A stretch of DNA of 64,000 bases from the NCBI GenBank assembly GCA_019217005.1, contig JAHBNG010000019.1, positions 95,646 through 159,645 on the forward strand, in the 5' to 3' direction. The first letter of the stretch is position 1, and every line of letters starts with the position of its first letter. The position numbers were made by a program, and so were the translations under genes. Under the pieces are notes generated by a model. It did not search any database. It worked only from the letters and a program-made list of their open reading frames with translations, and was not told where the DNA came from. Below are positions 58,289 to 64,000 of the stretch, one piece after another. The stretch is from Chloroflexi bacterium TSY. GTDB taxonomy: Bacteria; Chloroflexota; Anaerolineae; Caldilineales; Caldilineaceae.

Positions 58289-59353
58289 TTACCCAATTGC
58301 AATCATTCGTTCGACCGACTTGGCTGCTCGAACGCGAATCTCCTCGGGGACATGGACTTCATACTGGTTGTATTGCAATGCGTCAAGCGTATCTTCTAGC
58401 GTAATCTGATTCATATGGGGGCAGCGGACACTGCAAAGGCGCAACATCTCTTTATCAGGATTGGCAGCCAAAATATTGTCCCCCATCGAGCATTCTGTCA
58501 GCAACAGATAGCGAGGCGCGTTGGTCTGCTCTACATGACGAATCATCGCCGTTGTGCTGCCAGAATAGTCGGATGCCGCGACCACCTCGGGACTACATTC
58601 TGGATGAGCCAGAATCAGCGTATCGGGAAATTGTGTGCGTACATTGTTAATATCATCAACCGTAAACCGTTCGTGTACCTCACAGCGTCCTTGCCAGCCA
58701 ATGAATTCCAAAGGGCCCTCATCTTCAAGCGTAATATTGGTTGAGCCATTTCGATGAATCGTTGGGAAGATAATGCGTTTGCCCGTCTCTTGCGCTACAT
58801 TTTGGGCTAGATACTCATCGGGGATAAAGATGATTGTCTCGGTATCTAGTGACTCAACGACAGCCACAGCATTTCCCGAAGTGCAGCAAATATCGCACTC
58901 CGCTTTGACATCCGCATATGTATTGACATAGGTTACCACCGGCACGCCAGGAAAACGCTCTTTGAGCGCACGAACATCGGCCGCGGTGATGCTCTCTGCC
59001 AATGAACAACCGGCTTTATTCGAGGGGACAAGAACAGTCTTGTTTGGGTTGAGAATTTTGGCTGTTTCAGCCATAAACTCAACGCCACAGAAAACTATGA
59101 TCTCCTTATCAGTCTCTGCAGCTCGTCGGCTCAATTCAAGCGAATCGCCTACAAAATCGGGAATGGAGTGAAACAACGCCGGTTCCATATAGTTATGTCC
59201 CAAAATGACTGCATTCTTTTCGACCTTCAGCCGATTGATTTCGTATGCGATTTCCGCCTTGATGTGTAGCTCAACATCAGGGACAACATCGTTCAATTTG
59301 GTCTTCATCATTTTATAGGTGTCCAGTACGGACGGGTGCTCTTTGACCAACAT
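58289..59353 (-). CDS. nadA: Quinolinate synthase
   Basis: About 354 residues. Condenses iminoaspartate with dihydroxyacetone phosphate using a 4Fe-4S cluster. Seen: ILGHNYMEPALFHSIPDFVGDSLELS, NKAGCSLAESI, CDICCTSGNAVAVVESL, LAHPECSPEVVAASDYSGST, and CSVRCPHMNQITLEDTLDAL, supplying the cluster cysteines. The ATG at 59353 has AGGAAAAGGG in front of it, which favours it over the ATG at 59368. nadB follows six bases later. A small inverted repeat lies upstream. Confidence 0.94.
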   Translation of the reverse strand: MLVKEHPSVLDTYKMMKTKLNDVVPDVELHIKAEIAYEINRLKVEKNAVILGHNYMEPALFHSIPDFVGDSLELSRRAAETDKEIIVFCGVEFMAETAKILNPNKTVLVPSNKAGCSLAESITAADVRALKERFPGVPVVTYVNTYADVKAECDICCTSGNAVAVVESLDTETIIFIPDEYLAQNVAQETGKRIIFPTIHRNGSTNITLEDEGPLEFIGWQGRCEVHERFTVDDINNVRTQFPDTLILAHPECSPEVVAASDYSGSTTAMIRHVEQTNAPRYLLLTECSMGDNILAANPDKEMLRLCSVRCPHMNQITLEDTLDALQYNQYEVHVPEEIRVRAAKSVERMIAIG

Positions 59354-59398
59354 TTCCCTTTTCCTCATTTATATTGCGTGTTGCGTGATACCAGTCGA

Positions 59399-59422
59399 GA
59401 ATCTTGTTGTTTTGCAAGATTC
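59399..59422. promoter_or_regulatory. Inverted repeat upstream of nadA
   Basis: GAATCTTG, eight bases, CAAGATTC. It shares TCTTG/CAAGA half sites with the larger palindrome upstream of nadC (60460-60499), so it may be an operator for a NAD-pathway regulator; no regulator gene is visible. Confidence 0.35.
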
Positions 59423-59452
59423 TGTTTCTCTGTCTTAATCATTACCTAAACC

Positions 59453-59569
59453 CAAGACCATTCAAATAAGATGGAATTCACGCGGAGAAGGCGTTCTCTA
59501 ACGCCGATTCTAGTCGAATCTGAATCGCATTAGAGAATGCTCTCCCTCCGCGTTATTTGAATGGCCTTG
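59453..59569. repeat. Palindromic element between nadC and nadA
   Basis: 117 bases with arms starting CAAGACCATTCAAATAA and, in complement, CAAGGCCATTCAAATAA, then GCGGAG and GTTCTCTAA parts. The GGCCATTC end resembles the R3 ends. It separates nadC from nadA and could weaken or end read-through. Confidence 0.6.
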
Positions 59570-59573
59570 TACC

Positions 59574-60446
59574 TTAAACAATCTTCAATAAAAAACTAAT
59601 ATCCAACGCCTCGACCGAATGGGTCAACTTGCCAATTGAAATGTAATCCACGCCTGTGGCAGCAACCTCGGCTACGGTATCCAGCGAAACGTTGCCGGAT
59701 GCTTCCAGCGGAACTGCTCCGTCGGTGATTCGAACAGCTTCGCGCATCTGTTCCAAATTCATATTGTCCAACATAATCTGATCCACATTTAACGATAACG
59801 CCTCTTGCAGCTCTGTCAGATTTGTCACTTCTACTTCGATCTTGCGTTGAAGCTTGTCTTGTTCCCGAATTTGCTCCACGGCTGCTGTGATCCCACCTGC
59901 TACAACAATATGATTTTCCTTAATCAGCGCCATATCGTAGAGGCCAATGCGATGATTTTGTCCACCACCGAGCATCACGGCCTGCTTGTCTAACATGCGT
60001 AGACCGGGTACAGTTTTGCGCGTATCCAAAATTGTCGCCGAAGTTCCCCTCACGGCGGCTACATAGCGATTGGTGAGTGTTGCAATCCCCGACATACGCT
60101 GCAAGAAGTTGAGCGCAACCCGTTCGGCCGTTAAGAGCACTTGGCCTGAACCTTGAACCGTTGCAATCGTGGTCCCTGCCTCCACTCGATCTGCGTCGCT
60201 AGCCAACATCGTGAATTGGATACGGGGAAGCCCTAATTTTTCAGCAACGAGCACAAACGTTTGTTCGACAACCGCTAAACCAGCCAATATGCCACTTGCT
60301 TTCGTCACAAATGTTCCCTGATAGAGAGAGTCTGGTGGAATGGTCGATTGGGTTGTTACATCGCCATCTCCGATATCTTCATCCAACGCCCGTTGAATGA
60401 TAGGGGATATGGATTGTGCAAAGTATTTTGTGTTCTGTTTGATCAT
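59574..60446 (-). CDS. nadC: Nicotinate-nucleotide pyrophosphorylase (carboxylating)
   Basis: 290 residues from ATG 60446, where GGAG stands seven bases upstream; an in-frame ATG at 60485 lies in the palindrome and is unlikely. Makes nicotinate mononucleotide from quinolinate and PRPP. Seen: RALDEDIGDGDVTTQS, ILDTRKTVPGLRMLDKQAVMLGGGQNHRIGLYDMALIKENH, EVEVTNLTELQEAL, QIMLDNM and VPLEASGNVSLDTV. First of the nadC-nadA-nadB group. Confidence 0.95.
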   Translation of the reverse strand: MIKQNTKYFAQSISPIIQRALDEDIGDGDVTTQSTIPPDSLYQGTFVTKASGILAGLAVVEQTFVLVAEKLGLPRIQFTMLASDADRVEAGTTIATVQGSGQVLLTAERVALNFLQRMSGIATLTNRYVAAVRGTSATILDTRKTVPGLRMLDKQAVMLGGGQNHRIGLYDMALIKENHIVVAGGITAAVEQIREQDKLQRKIEVEVTNLTELQEALSLNVDQIMLDNMNLEQMREAVRITDGAVPLEASGNVSLDTVAEVAATGVDYISIGKLTHSVEALDISFLLKIV

Positions 60447-60459
60447 GGTTATCTCCACA

Positions 60460-60499
60460 CATCTGAAAATCTTGTTTGATTTCACAAGATTTTCAGATG
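60460..60499. promoter_or_regulatory. Perfect 16-bp palindrome upstream of nadC
   Basis: CATCTGAAAATCTTGT, eight bases, ACAAGATTTTCAGATG, ending 13 bases before the nadC start. It could be an operator, a leader hairpin that hides the ribosome site, or a tiny mobile palindrome. Confidence 0.45.
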
Positions 60500-60679
60500 G
60501 GCCAATTATCTCAACAGTCTATTTCGTGTAAGTTTCACACTAAGTTTAGTGTCATCATATCACTAACTTCCTGGTTTGTCAAGCAACTTATTAACAATTC
60601 GATAACTCTATTCTGATGATACTCTAGCCAAGTTGATTTTAGGTCGGATGATTTGCTGGAATATCTCGACCTTATTATG

Positions 60680-60721
60680 AGGTGGTATACCACAAATTTA
60701 CACACAATTTGGTATACCACC
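60680..60721. mobile_element. 42-bp palindromic element with 8-bp duplication
   Basis: Arms GGTGGTATACCACAAATT and AATTTGGTATACCACC; TTATTATG occurs directly on both sides (60672-60679 and 60722-60729). It sits 22 bases before dinB. Similar to one half of a sequence at about 7203-7230. Confidence 0.65.
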
Positions 60722-60743
60722 TTATTATGCTAAACTCTTATGT

Positions 60744-61971
60744 ATGAATCGTAAGATCCTCCATATCGATTTAGATGCATTTTTCTGTGCTGTGGAAGAA
60801 CAGCGCAATCCCGACTTGCGTGGCAAAGCATTTGCTGTTGGTGGGAAACCAGAACAACGCGGAGTGGTTGCCTCCTGCTCCTATCCAGCACGCCGATTTG
60901 GGGTTCGCTCAGCAATGCCCATGGGTCAAGCGATGCGTCTCTGCCCACACCTGATCATTGTGCCATCTACACATCGAGCGTATAGTGACGTATCACGCAA
61001 GGTCATGGCATTGCTAAGTAGACAAACGCCATTCGTGGAGCAGCTTTCAATTGATGAAGCGTTTTTGGACGTAACGGCTCTATCAGATCCCGCCACAACG
61101 ATTGCACACAATCTACAAGCGAGTATTCGGCAAGAATTGGGGTTACCCTGTTCGCTGGGTGTTGCCACAAACAAGCTCGTGGCCAAGATTGCGAATAATG
61201 TGGGGAAGGCTATGGGGAGAGAAAAGAATGATGGTGCCTCTCCTCCCAACGCCATTCAGGTAGTTCCACCTGGTCAAGAAGCGGCTTTTTTAGCGCCTCT
61301 TCCATGCAGCGAGTTGTGGGGTGTGGGGCCCAAGACGGCTGAACGGCTTCGTCAGCTTGGGATGAGTACAATTGGTGATATTGCGACATGGTCTGAGGCG
61401 GATCTGGTGCAGCGATTTGGCAAACATGGCAGTGATTTGGCGCGCCGAGCCAAGGGGATCGATGAACGGCCTGTGGTGACGGAACGCGATGCCAAGTCGA
61501 TCAGCCAAGAAATCACTTTTGCCAAAGATGTCCAGAGTGAGGAAAAGCTGAAGCAGACGCTCTTACAGTTGGCGGAAGGTGTCAGTAAGAGCTTGAAGCG
61601 TCAAGAATTGGCTGGGGGTGACCATCAAACTCAAAATCCGCTGGTCTGATTTTACAACACCGACTCGACAGCTAACGCTCGATCATCCTGTCAATGACAC
61701 AGATGAGATCTATCGAGCTGCCTGCAAGCTCTTTGTGCGCATCTGGCAAGATCGTGAACCAGTTCGTCTTTTGGGGATCGGTGTGAGTGGTTTTGATCGA
61801 CAAGCACATCAGATGAGCCTGTGGGATGTCAAAGAAGCTATGGAACAAGAGGCAAAACGCAGCGAGAAAGAGGTGCGTCTGGCCCAAACACTAGATGAGT
61901 TGCGCGCAAAATTTGGTGAAGATATTGTGCAGCGGGCGGGAAAATCTGGACGCGGATTTGGGAGCGGATGA
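60744..61971 (+). pseudogene. dinB: DNA polymerase IV, one frameshift
   Basis: Y-family translesion polymerase. Part 1: ILHIDLDAFFCAVEEQRNPDL, VASCSYPARRFGVRSAMPM, LSIDEAFLDVT with the catalytic acids, and the helix-hairpin-helix ELWGVGPKTAERLRQLG. Part 2 (from 61618): TIKLKIRWSDFTTPTRQLTL, the little-finger domain. G5 at 61614-61618 instead of G4 breaks the frame; with G4 the sequence ELAGVTIKLKIRW is restored and the length is about 408 residues. Either a truncated polymerase without most of the little finger, or a homopolymer error. Confidence 0.87.
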
Positions 61972-62302
61972 CACGGATTGACCTTGGTTATCGCTTCGTC
62001 CATTTGTAGAACAAACAGCCTGTTTGTTCAGTGCCATCAACGAACAAGGCGAATCCAGAAAAATAAATATCCAGGAGGGGTACTAGGTCGAGCGTATGAT
62101 CGTTTAGCGATATAAGATCCATGTCATCCACGAAACCTGTATTAATCCGTGGTCCAATCCGCGTCCATATCTATGTTCTAAACTTATAGACAAACCAAAT
62201 AGACATTGGACAAATGAGGAGGAAGTGCATTCCGCGCGACCGGACCGGCGCAGGGACGTGCTTACTGCTCTAGTGTCAGTCTTTTAATTGATCTGTCTAT
62301 AA
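61972..62302. other. Intergenic stretch, nothing recognised
   Basis: 331 bases between dinB and the IS4-type copy D. No frame, tRNA or clear palindrome that I can support. Confidence 0.5.
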
Positions 62303-63782
62303 CTTTACTTTCTGGTAAAGGCTTGAGTGACAAAGGGCAAACCGAAAGGGGCGGAAAAAAGAATCCACCCTGAAAAAACGGGATAAAATGTAAAAATAGT
62401 GCTCGGCTAGTTTAAGCAGCGGCATTGAGGCGGCGATGAGCGAGAACGCCTTTAGGTAAATGGTGTGAAACCGAGGCCTTTTTCCGAAAGTCAGGGTCGA
62501 GTTGGTCAGGAGTTGGAAAAAGAGCACTCGAGAGAACACGGCGCAGCCTGCCGGGAGTGGCTTGAGGCTCTCGATCCCAGTAGCCAGTCGGTATGGGAGG
62601 AAGAGAAGCGGCTAAATGGGAAAGAAGATTGCCAGCCAGCAGCCCCAGTTCAGGTAAGCGGAAACAAGCCTCATCGGCATGAACAAATTGACGATGTAAG
62701 CCAATCATCTGCTTGGAAGCCAAGGGGGGATGTTCAACAGGCCAGCGTTCCAGGTAGACAAGATAAATGGTTTCAGGCTGCAAAGTCATACGGTCGCCAA
62801 AACCAAAGGTGTGTTGTAGGCCGGATCCTGAATGACGTAAATCGAGTAGGTACGGTTGGCTGTATCCACCTTGGTTGTTCTGGGGACGAGATTGTGCCAT
62901 GCTTGATAGCAAATCAGGCGACCACTATAGAGAAAGCGACCAGACGAGTCCGGAGTTGTAGCCTCGAGTCGCTTTCCCTTATAGCTGCGAGAGAGCGGTC
63001 GCACAATATCACCATATTCAGGTGGTCTGCCTTTTCCTTTGCGTTTGGGGAACTCATTGCGGCGCACTGTGCAGTTAATCGCTTCCCGCAGGACAAATCG
63101 GTCTATGCCGCTTTCTAGCATTTCTCTGATTGTAAACCCGGCATCGACCACCGCCACTTCGTCTGACTCCAGTGATTTCTTCGTCTCTTTCAGCAGCTTT
63201 TTCCGAAACTCACTTTCCTTTGTTCCAACCGTGCATCTCATGATTGCCTTGAGCAGTGGCACTCGCTTCCCGCCTATCTCCCCCGAGCTTATCATCACTC
63301 CAAAGATGAGCGCGGGCAATGCCAAACGAGCCGTTGAGTTATAGAGTCGGTTCACTTTCCCTTAGCTTCGGTCGCCAGAACCCTGTGATATCTATGCTTT
63401 TCACTCGGTACCCTTCTAACTCCATTCCCCTTTCCACTTCTTCTTGCCACGACCCAGCAGACTTGTGATATCCCATGATCCATATCGAAAGCTCCACCAG
63501 CTTCGCCGGAGCTCCTCATCTTCAAACCCGCTTTCTTTCAATGCGCTATGGATTGCTCCTCGACTTTTCAGAAACGACCCATTCAGCATTGCCCACATCA
63601 GACGCATTACATTTACGTTTGTTCCCATCGGCGTTACTTGCAATACATTCATCAGTACTGCTATAGTTATTTCTGGCGCGGTTAGCATTCCTTCCTCCTT
63701 TTTGGGTTCTCTACCTTTAGGATGAACTGCTAACCGCTTTTTGTCACATTTCTCATCTCTTTTCTTTTACCAGAAAGTAAAG
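62303..63782 (-). mobile_element. IS4-type insertion sequence, copy D
   Basis: Same 17-bp ends. Flanks TATAA and TATTA agree at four of five positions. It lies only two bases beyond the stop codon of msrA, so it inserted at the 3' end of that gene. Confidence 0.9.
62412..63688 (-). pseudogene. IS4-type transposase, heavily frameshifted (copy D)
   Basis: Same protein as copies A-C, in at least three frames. It has GGGG at the shared site near 63428, loses one C near 63453, and carries short deletions near 63363 and 63420. It ends HRRLNAAA. Confidence 0.85.
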
Positions 63783-63784
63783 TA

Positions 63785-64000
63785 TTAGGCGGGGACTTTT
63801 AACTTCTCAATGAATTCTTTCCGCAATTTTGCCACTTTGGGTGCAATGATGACCTGACAGTAAGGTTGATAGGGGTTGCGTACAAAATAGTCTTGATGGT
63901 AATTCTCAGCAGGGTAAAATGGTTCAGTTCGTGTCACTTCTGTAACGATTGGCCCATTCCAAATCCCCGCATCATTGATCTCCGCGATGACTACTTCTGC
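63785..64000 (-). CDS. msrA: Peptide methionine sulfoxide reductase MsrA (C-terminal part)
   Basis: The last 71 residues of a gene that continues beyond the window. The reading shows IWNGPIVTEVTRTEPFYPAE, then NYHQDYFVRNP and YQPYCQVIIAPKVAKLRKEF, the conserved C-terminal half of MsrA, which reduces methionine-S-sulfoxide. The catalytic GCFW motif would be outside. An IS4-type copy ends right after the stop. Confidence 0.87.
   Translation of the reverse strand, partial: AEVVIAEINDAGIWNGPIVTEVTRTEPFYPAENYHQDYFVRNPYQPYCQVIIAPKVAKLRKEFIEKLKVPA

Overview
The window looks like a chromosomal segment of a Chloroflexota bacterium (Caldilinea/Anaerolinea-like; the class is an inference). The reasons are an F420-dependent luciferase-like oxidoreductase together with the F420 ligase CofE, MoxR plus DUF58, Uma2, DUF2231, DUF309, DUF951, DUF2723 and DUF4012 proteins, and mid-range GC. 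Housekeeping genes are mostly intact, but the segment carries a very heavy load of insertion sequences and small palindromic transposons.

Layout. 0-3 kb: threonine/serine dehydratase (cut by the window edge), F420-type oxidoreductase, L,D-transpeptidase. 3.2-4.5 kb: a dead ISAzo13-like element. 4.5-14.8 kb: xylulokinase, DUF951 plus PIG-L deacetylase, PIN/TRAM protein, cysS-rlmB, DUF2231, amidohydrolase, Uma2 and an M1 peptidase lipoprotein. 15.5-19.5 kb: IS4-type remnant, MoxR-DUF58 pair, rph, tRNA-Ala(GGC) with terminator. 19.8-23.5 kb: aminotransferase, pepA, an unknown membrane protein. 23.5-29.3 kb (minus strand): the most unusual locus. It holds a 1148-residue protein with the whole RelA/SpoT domain order but ruined catalytic motifs, fused to a P-loop ATPase; then a second P-loop ATPase ending in an OmpR-type DNA-binding domain; then cofE, whose start overlaps the ATPase stop. 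29.5-37 kb: IS-rich stretch with a small interrupted gene, YggX, an ATP-grasp ligase and GlsB. 37.2-45.6 kb: envelope or polysaccharide cluster (sortase-like lipoprotein without the active-site Cys, GT2, SH3 protein, DUF2723, DUF4012), partly inactivated. 46.1-49.6 kb: an IS630 element broken by another transposon, each also hit by the same 215-bp element. 49.7-52.1 kb: sugar isomerase-like protein, hemolysin III, DUF309. 54.2-56.7 kb: xseB and a GT39-like membrane protein. 56.7-60.5 kb: nadC-nadA-nadB de novo NAD genes, nadB with a frameshift. 60.7-62 kb: dinB with a frameshift. 62.3-64 kb: IS4-type copy and the end of msrA.

Mobile DNA. At least five kinds of autonomous element are present: ISAzo13-like x2, IS4-type x4 plus a fragment, IS1595, IS630, and an unassigned 1.76-kb element. 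There are also several families of small non-autonomous elements that can be delimited by inverted repeats and target duplications: a 215-bp family (x4, 5-bp AGRCT duplications), a 155-bp family (x3, 8-bp), a 101-109-bp family ending GGCCAWTCCA like the ISAzo13 element (x3, 3-bp), an ~79-bp palindrome (x6), and a single 42-bp element (8-bp). All four 215-bp insertions lie inside reading frames, and removing the element plus one target copy restores the frame each time.

Several chromosomal genes (nadB, dinB, DUF4012) and most transposases carry single-base indels, many in homopolymers, so some apparent pseudogenes may be assembly errors.
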